A program made the position numbers and the translations under genes. Positions 1 through 6,007 of a stretch of 6,441 nucleotides of DNA are shown piece by piece. Each line of letters begins with the position of its first letter. Position 1 is the stretch's first letter. The stretch comes from Gammaproteobacteria bacterium (GTDB lineage Bacteria > Pseudomonadota > Gammaproteobacteria > HK1). The stretch spans positions 1 to 6,441 of the forward strand of contig JAJECB010000346.1 of NCBI GenBank assembly GCA_022822245.1. Direction: 5' to 3'. Under the pieces are notes generated by a model. That model had not been told where the DNA came from. It was given only the letters and a program-made list of their open reading frames with translations, and made no database searches.

Positions 1-1
1 C

Positions 2-205
2 CTCGTCATCACCGCCGAGTGCGACGTGCTCCGCGACGAGGGCGTCGCCTACGCCGAACGCCTCACCGAGTCGGGGACGCCGTGCGAGCACGCCCCGTTT
101 CCGGGCATGATCCACGGGTTCTTCGGCCTCCTCGGGATCGCCGGGGCCGCGGCCGAAGCCCACGCCCTCGCCGCCCGCGCCCTTCGGTCCGCGTTCGCGG
201 CCTGA
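2..205 (+). CDS. Alpha/beta hydrolase (HSL/esterase-like), C-terminal fragment
   Basis: Only the last 67 residues are inside the window; the frame is open to the left edge, so the 5' end lies outside. The visible part matches the C-terminal end of hormone-sensitive-lipase-type alpha/beta hydrolases: [10 protein letters not shown] carries the catalytic acid (Asp, residue 8 of the fragment), a Y-A-x-x-L helix follows, and [10 protein letters not shown] carries the catalytic His (residue 38 of the fragment). The nucleophile Ser and the oxyanion HGG motif would be upstream. Family members hydrolyse short-chain carboxyl esters or related acyl bonds in the cytoplasm. It ends with TGA 48 bases before the oxygenase gene on the same strand, so it probably belongs to the same operon. 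The family call is fairly firm because the acid and His motifs have the usual spacing; the substrate is unknown. Confidence 0.8.
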   Translation, partial: LVITAECDVLRDEGVAYAERLTESGTPCEHAPFPGMIHGFFGLLGIAGAAAEAHALAARALRSAFAA

Positions 206-240
206 CCGACGATCCCCGGCCGGAACCCGGCGGCACGGAA

Positions 241-253
241 GGAGGAGGAGGAA
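241..253 (+). promoter_or_regulatory. Strong ribosome binding site for the dioxygenase gene
   Basis: An uninterrupted purine run, GGAGGAGGAGGAA, lies directly before the ATG at 254. It contains overlapping copies of the GGAGG Shine-Dalgarno core, the best placed a few bases before the start. It fixes the start codon and suggests that this is a well translated gene of the operon. Confidence 0.75.
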
Positions 254-1261
254 ATGGCGGCTGTCGAGCAACGATCCGTCAGGGCCGAACCCACCGAATC
301 GGTCCCCGTCATCGACGTCGGAGGCTACCTCGCCGGCGCGCCCGGCGCGCTCGAGGCGGTGGCGGGCGAGATCCGCCGCGCGCTCGAGGACGTCGGCTTC
401 TTCGTGATCGTCAATCACGACGTTCCCCACGACCTCGTCGCCCGCACCTTCGACGAGGCCCGCCGCTTCCACGCCCTCGATGCCGCGACCAAGATGTCGC
501 TCCGCATGAACGAGCACAACAACGGCTACATGGCGATGGCCCGTTACACGGTGCAGACCGCCGAGGTCAACCAGGGGGCGGCTCCGGACCTCAACGAGGC
601 GTTCTTCGTCAAGCGCGAACGCCCGCCCGAGGACCCCCTGCGGCGAAGCGGGCGGCGCTTCGTCGGGCCCAACGTGTGGCCCGAGGACCTCCCCGGGTTC
701 CGGGAGGGCGTGCTCGCCTACACGGACGCCATGGACCGGTTCGCGCGCCGCATGCTGCCGGCCGTCGCGGCCGCCCTCGACCTTCCGCCCGACTGGTTCG
801 ACACCGCGTTCGAGGAGAGCCAGTTCTCCTTCCGCCTCTCCCACTACCCGCCGGTGACGGCCGGCGAGAACCAGTTCGGGATCGCCCCCCACACCGACGT
901 GAACTTCATGACGTATCTACCCCAGTCCGAGGTGCCGGGACTCGAGGTCCTGATGCCGTCCGGGGAGTGGGTGGCGGTCCCCGAGCTGCCGGACTCGTTC
1001 GCGGTCAACTCCGGCGACACCCTGCACCGGTGGACGAACGGTCGGTTCCGGTCCACAGCGCACCGCGCCCGGCCTCCGGTCGGACGCCACCGCTACGCGA
1101 TCCCCTTCTTCCTCGGGCCGCACGTCGACACCCTCATCGAGTGCCTTCCGACCTGCCTCGCGCCGGGGAGCGAACCACGTTTTCCGCCCATCACCTACGG
1201 CGACTACCTCAAGTGGTGGTACGCCGAGAACTACCCCCCGGAACGCCAGGACGACGACTGA
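254..1261 (+). CDS. Fe(II)/2-oxoglutarate-dependent dioxygenase, isopenicillin N synthase-like family
   Basis: A 335-residue protein, usual length for the isopenicillin N synthase/2OG-Fe(II) oxygenase superfamily. The N-terminal non-haem dioxygenase segment (about residues 16-120) has VPVIDVGGYL and then DVGFFVIVNHDVP, both typical. The C-terminal jelly-roll holds the iron facial triad: H213 and D215 in PHTDVNF, and H270 in STAHRA. The 2-oxoglutarate-binding arginine is R280 in HRYAIPFF; the usual RxS reads R-Y-A, so Ser is replaced by Ala at 282. Such enzymes use Fe(II), O2 and normally 2-oxoglutarate to hydroxylate, desaturate or cyclise small molecules in the cytoplasm. The start is chosen from the strong GGAGG run just upstream. 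It lies 48 bases after the hydrolase and 87 before the thioesterase, so operon membership is likely. The superfamily is firm; substrate and product are unknown, and the possible relation to gibberellin, flavonoid or hydroxylase subfamilies cannot be settled by eye. Confidence 0.9.
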   Translation: MAAVEQRSVRAEPTESVPVIDVGGYLAGAPGALEAVAGEIRRALEDVGFFVIVNHDVPHDLVARTFDEARRFHALDAATKMSLRMNEHNNGYMAMARYTVQTAEVNQGAAPDLNEAFFVKRERPPEDPLRRSGRRFVGPNVWPEDLPGFREGVLAYTDAMDRFARRMLPAVAAALDLPPDWFDTAFEESQFSFRLSHYPPVTAGENQFGIAPHTDVNFMTYLPQSEVPGLEVLMPSGEWVAVPELPDSFAVNSGDTLHRWTNGRFRSTAHRARPPVGRHRYAIPFFLGPHVDTLIECLPTCLAPGSEPRFPPITYGDYLKWWYAENYPPERQDDD

Positions 1262-1348
1262 CCGCACCGCGCGCGACGCGAAGGCGGCCGAACCAAGCGG
1301 CCGCCGCTCGCCCGAGCCCGCCCGACAACCCCGGAGACGATACGACCG

Positions 1349-2251
1349 ATGAGCAAGAACGGCTGGAGCGAGACGTTTCGCGGAATGGTGAAGGCATGGG
1401 AATGCGATGGCTTCGAGCACTTCACCGTCGCCTACTACTTCGAGCGGATTGCCGACAGCATCTTCAACCTGCTCGACGAGGTGGGAGCCGGGCCCGCCCA
1501 CGCCCGGGACGACCGGCGGGCCCTCGCCACGGTGGCGACCGTCGGGCGCTTCGAGGCGGAGCTCCTGGAGAGCGACATCATCCATGCCGAGAGCGGGTTC
1601 ATCGGCTGCGAAGGCGAGGTCGTGCGCTCCGGGCACAAGCTGTTCGACTCGGGGAGCGGCCGTCTCTGCGCGGCGTTCACCGTCTCGCAGCGGTACATGG
1701 ACCTCGACGCGCGGAAGGCGGTCCCGATGCCCGCGCCGCTCCGCCGGGCCATCGAATCGCGCCTGGTGGAGTGGGACCGCCCGCCCGACGAGGCGCGGCC
1801 CGCGGCCCGCGACGAGTCGGGGTTCATCGACTCGGGGCGCGACACCGTCAAGCCGTGGGAGATCGACCTCCTCGGGCACATGAGCGTGTCCTTCTACCTC
1901 CATCGCTTCTCCGACGCCAACATGCACGTCGTCGCCCGGTTCGGGATGACCCCCGCCTATCTCCGGGAGAACCGCATCGGCTTCTCGACCTTCGAGTTCC
2001 AGGGCCGGTTCCGGCGCGAGCTCCGGGTCGGCGACCGGATCCTCATCCGCTCCGGGCTCATGCACGTCGGCGGCTCCTCGATGCGGATCCAGCACCGGAT
2101 GTACAACGTGCGAACGGGCGAGCTCGCGGCCGAGTTCAGCCAGTACGGAGTGCACCTCGACCTCGACGCGCGGCGCCCGAGCCGGATCCCGGACAAGATG
2201 CGGGCGCGTGCCGCCGAAATCCTCTGCCAGAGCGCGGAGCCGGGGGCATGA
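1349..2251 (+). CDS. Double-hotdog acyl-CoA thioesterase (4HBT/FadM-like)
   Basis: A 300-residue protein made of two hotdog domains in tandem. The first (about 10-130) has WECDGFEHFTVAYYFERIAD and the second (about 160-285) has KPWEIDLLGHMSVSFYLHRF. Each carries the Asp-x-x-x-His signature of the 4-hydroxybenzoyl-CoA thioesterase family: D20/H24 in the first and D173/H177 in the second, where the motif is closer to consensus (DLLGHM). The Asp aligns with the catalytic Asp of the Pseudomonas-type 4HBT enzyme. Expected activity is hydrolysis of an acyl-CoA thioester in the cytoplasm. The ATG at 1349 is preceded by a modest GGAGA 11 bases upstream; Met13 is an alternative start but has no better ribosome site. 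The stop overlaps the start of the next gene (ATGA), implying translational coupling with the metallo-hydrolase. A dehydratase-type hotdog cannot be excluded. Confidence 0.82.
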   Translation: MSKNGWSETFRGMVKAWECDGFEHFTVAYYFERIADSIFNLLDEVGAGPAHARDDRRALATVATVGRFEAELLESDIIHAESGFIGCEGEVVRSGHKLFDSGSGRLCAAFTVSQRYMDLDARKAVPMPAPLRRAIESRLVEWDRPPDEARPAARDESGFIDSGRDTVKPWEIDLLGHMSVSFYLHRFSDANMHVVARFGMTPAYLRENRIGFSTFEFQGRFRRELRVGDRILIRSGLMHVGGSSMRIQHRMYNVRTGELAAEFSQYGVHLDLDARRPSRIPDKMRARAAEILCQSAEPGA

Positions 2252-3000
2252 GCGTCCGCGGCGGCGACTCCCCGCTCTTCATCGAGCAGATCGAGATCGG
2301 GCCGATGAAGAACTTCACCTACGTCGTCGGGTCGGAGACGACCCGCGAGGTTGCGCTCGTCGACCCGGCGTGGGACATCGACGGGTTGCTCGAGCACGTG
2401 GAGAGCCAGGACCTCAAGCCCGTCGCCGCTCTCGTCACCCACTACCACGCCGACCACTGCGGGGGCGGCATGGGCGGGCATCACATCCAGGGAGTGGCGG
2501 AGCTCCTCGGGAAGCGCGGCGTCAAGGTCTACGTGCATCGGGAGGAGGCGGACGGGCTCCGCAAGGTGACCGGCCTCGAGGAGAGCGACCTCGTCCGGGT
2601 GGACTCCGGGGACCGGATGTCCGTCGGGGAGGTCGAGGTCGAGTTCCTGCACACCCCCGGCCACACCCCGGGCTCGCAGTGCTTCCGGATCCGGAACACC
2701 CTCGTCTCCGGCGACACCCTGTTCATCAACGGGTGCGGACGGGTGGACCTGCCGGGCTCCGACCCCGACTCCATGTACGAGAGCCTCAAGCGCCTCGCCT
2801 CCCTCCCCGACGAGACCCTCCTCCTCCCCGGACACAACTATTCCGACGTGCCGCGCGCCACCATGGGGGAGACGAAGCAGGGGAACTTCCACCTCCGGGT
2901 CCCCGACCTCGACACCTGGCGGCGCTTCATGGGCACTTCCCCCTCGGCTGAGGCTGAGCTTCCCGCGGTTCTACAATGCACAGTGCGTCGGTTGCGGTAG
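2248..3000 (+). CDS. Metallo-beta-lactamase-fold hydrolase (glyoxalase II-like)
   Basis: A 250-residue protein with a complete dinuclear metal site of the metallo-beta-lactamase superfamily: H65, H67, D69 and H70 in THYHADHCGG, H139 in HTPGHTPGS, the bridging D156 in SGDTLF, and H196 in LLPGHNY. The TPGHTPGS and GDTLF...GCGRVDLPG blocks are the glyoxalase II/persulfide dioxygenase style. Members hydrolyse thioesters such as S-lactoylglutathione, or act as persulfide dioxygenases or other hydrolases; which applies here is not visible. The frame is open far upstream, but the ATG at 2248 overlaps the thioesterase stop as ATGA and the homologous region begins just after it (IEQIEIGPMKNFTYVV), so this start is preferred. 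The last 20 or so residues (after about 229) look unlike the family core and may be an unconserved tail. It probably works next to the thioesterase on related thioester intermediates, which is inference from coupling. Confidence 0.87.
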   Translation: MSVRGGDSPLFIEQIEIGPMKNFTYVVGSETTREVALVDPAWDIDGLLEHVESQDLKPVAALVTHYHADHCGGGMGGHHIQGVAELLGKRGVKVYVHREEADGLRKVTGLEESDLVRVDSGDRMSVGEVEVEFLHTPGHTPGSQCFRIRNTLVSGDTLFINGCGRVDLPGSDPDSMYESLKRLASLPDETLLLPGHNYSDVPRATMGETKQGNFHLRVPDLDTWRRFMGTSPSAEAELPAVLQCTVRRLR

Positions 3001-3060
3001 CCGGAAGCCCCCGAGAGAGGAGGTCCGGTGCCGGAGCGGCGCTACACCTGCCGTCCCACC

Positions 3061-3070
3061 GAGGTCAGGA
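3061..3070 (+). promoter_or_regulatory. Candidate ribosome binding site of the racemase gene
   Basis: GAGGTCAGGA ends 3 bases before the ATG at 3074; its GAGG core is 9 bases upstream, an acceptable spacing. It is weaker than the AGAGGAGGT at 3016-3024, which sits before a GTG (3028) in a different frame and cannot serve this gene directly. Confidence 0.45.
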
Positions 3071-3073
3071 CCG

Positions 3074-3727
3074 ATGCCAGCACCCATCGTCGTCATCAAC
3101 CCGAACTCCACGCGGGCCGTCACCGACGGCATGAGCGACGCGGTGGACTCGCTCCGCCGCCCCGGCGGGCCGGCCATCGAGTGCGTCACCATGGAGGGCG
3201 GGCCGCCGGGAGTGGAGACCCAGATGGACGCGGAGAGCGTGGTCCTCCCGATCTGCGACTACGTGCACGGACGCAACGACGACGCGAGCGCGTTCGTCAT
3301 CGGCTGCTACAGCGACCCCGGCCTCCACGCGGCCCGCGAGGTCGCACGCGTCCCCGTCTTCGGGATCGCGGAGAGCGCGATGGCGACCGCCCTCACCCGG
3401 GGCGACCGCTTCGGCGTCATCTCCATCCTGCCGGGGTCGGTCCCGCGGCACCTCCGCCAGGTACGGGCGATGGGGCTCGAGGCGCGCCTCGCCGGAGACC
3501 TCCCGGTTGGGTTCGGGGTGACCGAGCTCGGCGGCGAGGACGAGGTCTACGATCGGATGGAGGAGACCGGGCGGCGCCTCCGCGACGAGTGCGGGGCGGA
3601 CGTGGTGATCCTCGGCTGCACCGGCATGGCGCACTTCCGGCGGCCGCTCGAAGCCGCCCTCGGCTTGCCCGTCATCGAGCCGACCCGCGCCGCTGTCGCC
3701 CTCGCCCTCGGCGTCGTCACCACCTGA
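3074..3727 (+). CDS. Asp/Glu/hydantoin racemase family protein (hydantoin racemase-like)
   Basis: A 217-residue protein, slightly shorter than the roughly 240 residues of typical hydantoin racemases. The N-terminus IVVINPNSTRAVTDGM is the family signature. The two active-site cysteines of this cofactor-independent racemase fold are present: C78 in IGCYSDPGL and C182 in LGCTGM. Family members abstract and return the alpha proton, racemising 5-substituted hydantoins, aspartate or glutamate; related enzymes isomerise maleate or decarboxylate arylmalonates. The CYSDPGL block is most like hydantoin or allantoin racemases. The ATG at 3074 is chosen because the conserved sequence begins at residue 4 and no in-frame ATG or GTG lies between 3011 and 3074. 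It is the last gene of the + strand operon, 73 bases after the metallo-hydrolase, and converges on the GIY-YIG gene. A carbamoylase of the hydantoin route lies nearby, which supports but does not prove a hydantoin substrate. Confidence 0.85.
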   Translation: MPAPIVVINPNSTRAVTDGMSDAVDSLRRPGGPAIECVTMEGGPPGVETQMDAESVVLPICDYVHGRNDDASAFVIGCYSDPGLHAAREVARVPVFGIAESAMATALTRGDRFGVISILPGSVPRHLRQVRAMGLEARLAGDLPVGFGVTELGGEDEVYDRMEETGRRLRDECGADVVILGCTGMAHFRRPLEAALGLPVIEPTRAAVALALGVVTT

Positions 3728-3766
3728 CCGCTCTCAGACCACCTTCCGGAAACTGTAACATTCGGA
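3728..3766. other. Convergent 3' junction without an obvious terminator
   Basis: These 39 bases separate the stop codons of the + strand racemase and the - strand GIY-YIG gene. The only symmetry seen is the 8-base palindrome TTCCGGAA at 3744-3751. No GC-rich stem followed by a T run is present on either strand, so transcription from both sides may run into the opposing gene. GC content drops sharply at this point. Confidence 0.4.
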
Positions 3767-4246
3767 TCACCAATACCAATCTTCTGTCCAGGAGTCATAT
3801 CCCAACAACCTGGGAAACTTGGGCAGGGGATTGATTGGAGTCTCGTAGTCCCTTCGGTCGAAGAAACGGGAGAAAACCGATACACAATCGTCCGGATCGA
3901 TGTCCACTAGCCGTTCGTTGAGCTTTGGTTGGAAAAACCGGACGAGCGCCCACTCGGCGTAACTCAAATCCGGCGCGCGCTTCCGACCTCGCCTGCGGCC
4001 AGCAATGCCCCGTGTGGCAATCTCTCCAAGATAGAAACTTCGGTTCCCATCGTGCTCCATCTTTTCGTGCCTGATGAAACGTTGATTCGGGTTCCTGGTG
4101 AGACCGATGTAGCGGTACGTGTTATGGCGACCGAGCGCCATGTAGAGCGTTCGTGTTCCCTTCGGCCAATTCTTCCCTGCCTCCTGCCGGAATGCTCTGT
4201 AACTCTTGTAGGGTCCATACCAGTCAACTATCACTGCCATAGGCAT
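3767..4246 (-). CDS. Small GIY-YIG-type nuclease domain protein with divergent GIY motif
   Basis: A 159-residue protein. Residues 33-110 fit a GIY-YIG nuclease: the GIY half is degenerate (LYMALG, Y35), the second half is clear (YIGLT, Y46), followed by R56 and H60 in QRFIRHEKM, E98 in YAEWALVRFF and N110 in PKLNERL. The spacings Y35-Y46 (11), Y46-R56 (10) and R56-H60 (4) equal those of the catalytic Tyr, Tyr, Arg and His of I-TevI as remembered, so the active site looks intact. A basic patch (GRRRGRKR, 83-90) may contact nucleic acid. The tail (residues 111-159) is not recognised and ends in DSWTEDWYW. The start at 4246 is chosen over the ATG at 4240 because a GGAAGGAGG site lies 9 bases before it. 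Base composition is much lower in GC (about 52-57% in hand-counted lines) than the neighbours, suggesting acquisition. Expected role is DNA cleavage as an accessory, mobile or defence nuclease; the target is unknown. Confidence 0.75.
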   Translation of the reverse strand: MPMAVIVDWYGPYKSYRAFRQEAGKNWPKGTRTLYMALGRHNTYRYIGLTRNPNQRFIRHEKMEHDGNRSFYLGEIATRGIAGRRRGRKRAPDLSYAEWALVRFFQPKLNERLVDIDPDDCVSVFSRFFDRRDYETPINPLPKFPRLLGYDSWTEDWYW

Positions 4247-4255
4247 TGCAGACGT

Positions 4256-4264
4256 CCTCCTTCC
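4256..4264 (-). promoter_or_regulatory. Strong ribosome binding site for the GIY-YIG gene
   Basis: On the - strand this reads GGAAGGAGG, 9 bases before the ATG at 4246 and 15 before the in-frame ATG at 4240. It decides in favour of the upstream start and shows that the gene has its own translation signal although it follows the carbamoylase by only 52 bases. Confidence 0.75.
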
Positions 4265-4298
4265 AGAGATGACTCGAAGCTCTCGCAAGCAGGGCCGA

Positions 4299-5234
4299 CT
4301 ACACCTCGATCCGCACCCCGGTCTGCTCGATGATGCGCCCGTAATGTTCCGGGCGCCGGTGCTTCTCGAAGTTGAACACGGTGTTCTTGACGTAGTCGCC
4401 GAGGTCGAGGTCGCAGTCGAAGGCGACGACCTCGTCGTCGAGCGAGAGCGCGCGGGCGACGATCTCCCCGGTGGGGGCGACGATGATGGAGCCCGCGATG
4501 AGCTCGTGCCCGTCCTCCGCCCCGCCCTTGGCGACCCCCACGACCCAGGTTCCGTTCTGGTAGGCGCCGGACTGGAGGGAGAGGTCGTTGTGGAGCGTGC
4601 GAAGGTGCGGCGCCTCCGGGTGGTAGATGTTGAAGGTCGGGGTGTTGTAGCCGATGAGGACCATCTCGACCCCCTGGAGGCCCATGACCCGGAACGTCTC
4701 CGGCCACCGGCGATCGTTGCAGATTGCCATCCCCAGGATCCCGCCGAACGCCCGCCACACCGGAAACCCGAGGTCGCCGACCTCGAAGTAGCGCTTCTCG
4801 AGGTGCTGGAAGGGGATGTTCGGACGGTGATCGGCGTGTCCGGGCAAGTGGATCTTCCGGTACTTGCCGACGATCTCTCCGTCCGGCCCGACGAGGACCG
4901 CGGTGTTGAAGCGGCGGGTCCTCCCTTCCTCCTCCACGAGCTCGGCGTAGCCGAGGTGGAAGCCGACCCCGAGGCGTTTCGCCTCCTCGAAGAGCGGCCG
5001 GGTCGCCGCGCCCGGCATCTCCCGCTCGAAGAAGCGGTCCGCCTCCGCGACGTCGTCGTACCAGTACCGGGGGAAGAAGGTGGTGAGGGCGAGCTCCGGG
5101 TACACGACGAGCCGGCATCCCCCCGCCGCCGCCTCGCGCATGAGCGCGACGAGCCGCGCCACCACCTGCTCGCGGGTGTCCGCGAGGTGAATCGGCCCGA
5201 GCTGGGCCGCCGCCACCTTGAGCTTTCGCGCCAT
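4299..5234 (-). CDS. N-carbamoyl-D-amino acid hydrolase (D-carbamoylase, nitrilase superfamily)
   Basis: A 311-residue carbon-nitrogen hydrolase, close to the 304 residues of the Agrobacterium D-carbamoylase. The nitrilase catalytic triad is present at the same positions as in that enzyme: E47 in YPELALTTFFPR, K127 in GKYRKIHLPGH and C172 in ICNDRRWPE. Other blocks I recall as characteristic of D-carbamoylases are TREQVV (20-25), FQHLEKRYFE (142-151), GYNTPT, YQNGTWV and the C-terminal FNFEKHRRPEHYG. The enzyme cleaves N-carbamoyl-D-amino acids to D-amino acid, CO2 and ammonia, the last step of the hydantoin route, in the cytoplasm. The ATG at 5234 is chosen because AAGGAG lies 6 bases upstream; the more upstream in-frame ATG at 5309 would add a basic stretch absent from the family. 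It is flanked on both sides by lower-GC nuclease genes on the same strand. No hydantoinase is in the window. A ureidopropionase-like substrate is a less likely alternative. Confidence 0.92.
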   Translation of the reverse strand: MARKLKVAAAQLGPIHLADTREQVVARLVALMREAAAGGCRLVVYPELALTTFFPRYWYDDVAEADRFFEREMPGAATRPLFEEAKRLGVGFHLGYAELVEEEGRTRRFNTAVLVGPDGEIVGKYRKIHLPGHADHRPNIPFQHLEKRYFEVGDLGFPVWRAFGGILGMAICNDRRWPETFRVMGLQGVEMVLIGYNTPTFNIYHPEAPHLRTLHNDLSLQSGAYQNGTWVVGVAKGGAEDGHELIAGSIIVAPTGEIVARALSLDDEVVAFDCDLDLGDYVKNTVFNFEKHRRPEHYGRIIEQTGVRIEV

Positions 5235-5240
5235 CTTTCT

Positions 5241-5246
5241 CTCCTT
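5241..5246 (-). promoter_or_regulatory. Ribosome binding site for the D-carbamoylase gene
   Basis: The - strand reads AAGGAG within a purine-rich stretch, 6 bases before the ATG at 5234. This supports 5234 rather than the upstream in-frame ATG at 5309 as the start. Confidence 0.7.
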
Positions 5247-5383
5247 CTCTCCCGTTTGGAAAATCGGCCCGCCCTCGCCTCCATGGCTCCGACGACACCC
5301 TCGCTTCACAACCGGTTGCTACTGCACAGTCTTGGCGCAAGGTATGACATTCGGACCTCCGTACAAGCCGATTTCCAGCAGGT
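5247..5383 (-). other. Intergenic region upstream of the D-carbamoylase gene
   Basis: This gap lies between the HNH stop and the carbamoylase ribosome site, both on the - strand. It is long enough for a promoter, and a promoter would be expected because the flanking genes are functionally unrelated. I see no convincing -35/-10 pair: the best hexamers (TTGTAC at 5362-5367 with TACCTT 16 bases further) match the consensus at only about half the positions. No terminator hairpin with a T run was found for the HNH gene. Confidence 0.3.
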
Positions 5384-6007
5384 TCAAGCGTCCGGCACGC
5401 GCAGACGCTGCTGGCGGCGCAGCTCCCGTGCAACGAAAGGAGCACGCCGCATCAAGTACGAGAAGCATACATGGCCTTGCCAGTAGTCCTCCGCGTACTC
5501 CTCGCGCGCGCCCCGACACTCGTCGTCGTTGAGACGGAGTCGGTCGATGGTGGCGTGCACGGCCTCCGTGACCACCTCGTCCAGGCCGCCCCCCGGCAGA
5601 ACCTGAAACTCGACCAGCTCGAGAACGAACCATCCTTCCTCGACTTCGAAGGGGTCCAGCACTGTGGTTGCGGCACCCTTTCGTGAGTTCATCAGCGAGC
5701 ACGCGAGCCTGTAGTTGCTCCATTCGTATGCTTGGCCCCATGCGGCCGACTTCGCGACCATGTGGTCCACGCTGCGTGCGCCGGTTCCGCGAGGGATGTA
5801 GAGGCAGAGGTACGAACAGATCCGAGCGTAGCTCTCCAGTAAATCATTCAGGCACTTGCGCCAATGGTCTGGAAACTCGCTGCCAGGGACCGCTTCCCTG
5901 TGTCCACCATACTTCCGATCGGCCAGGCGTTCGAATGCCCGCAGTCCCGGCTGTCTGACCTTCGCATCGAAGTCCCCGGGCTCGGGAGCCGGGACGACCC
6001 GAATCAC
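5384..6007 (-). CDS. HNH endonuclease, PtuB/TIGR02646-like (putative defence effector)
   Basis: A 207-residue protein starting at a GTG that overlaps the stop of the upstream ATPase gene as GTGA, so the two are translationally coupled. The N-terminus IRVVPAPEPGDFDAKVRQPG begins in the usual way for this family. The HNH beta-beta-alpha metal core is SVDHMVAKS (D81, H82), YEWSNYRLAC (N98) and MNSRKG (N107, K110), preceded by the ICSYLCLYI segment with C64 and C68. Then come LDPFEVEEGWFVLEL (117-131) and the conserved TIDRLRLND block (153-161). Proteins of this architecture pair with AAA/ABC-type ATPases in Septu (PtuB) and in some retron effector modules, where they degrade DNA when phage infection is sensed. 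That role is inferred from domain and gene order. GC is lower than in the metabolic genes (53-62% in hand-counted lines). The nuclease call is firm; assignment to a named defence system is tentative. Confidence 0.8.
   Translation of the reverse strand: MIRVVPAPEPGDFDAKVRQPGLRAFERLADRKYGGHREAVPGSEFPDHWRKCLNDLLESYARICSYLCLYIPRGTGARSVDHMVAKSAAWGQAYEWSNYRLACSLMNSRKGAATTVLDPFEVEEGWFVLELVEFQVLPGGGLDEVVTEAVHATIDRLRLNDDECRGAREEYAEDYWQGHVCFSYLMRRAPFVARELRRQQRLRVPDA

Noticed and set aside
19..2247. Long open + frame upstream of and continuous with the metallo-hydrolase
   Set aside because: It is an Arg/Pro/Gly-rich shadow running through the oxygenase and thioesterase genes, a common result of high GC. 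Only the part from 2248 shows family motifs.
2949..2977. TACAAT -10-like hexamer at the end of the metallo-hydrolase gene
   Set aside because: It matches the -10 consensus well, but no -35 hexamer lies 16-18 bases upstream (TGAGGC and neighbours are poor). A single hexamer is expected by chance.
4247..5284. Upstream extension of the GIY-YIG frame giving a 505-residue protein
   Set aside because: The extension is a Ser/Arg-rich out-of-frame reading of the carbamoylase gene. The strong ribosome site at 4256-4264 and the start of recognisable sequence place the real start at 4246.
3758..5355. Shared 9-mer ACATTCGGA at 3758-3766 and 5347-5355, as possible element ends flanking the low-GC segment
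   Set aside because: A 9-base repeat is expected dozens of times by chance in 6.4 kb, and the flanking bases do not extend the match.
5371..5395. GGTTCAAGC resembling a tRNA T-arm
   Set aside because: The flanking bases cannot form the 5-bp T stem, no acceptor or anticodon arm is visible, and the stretch covers the end of the HNH coding sequence.
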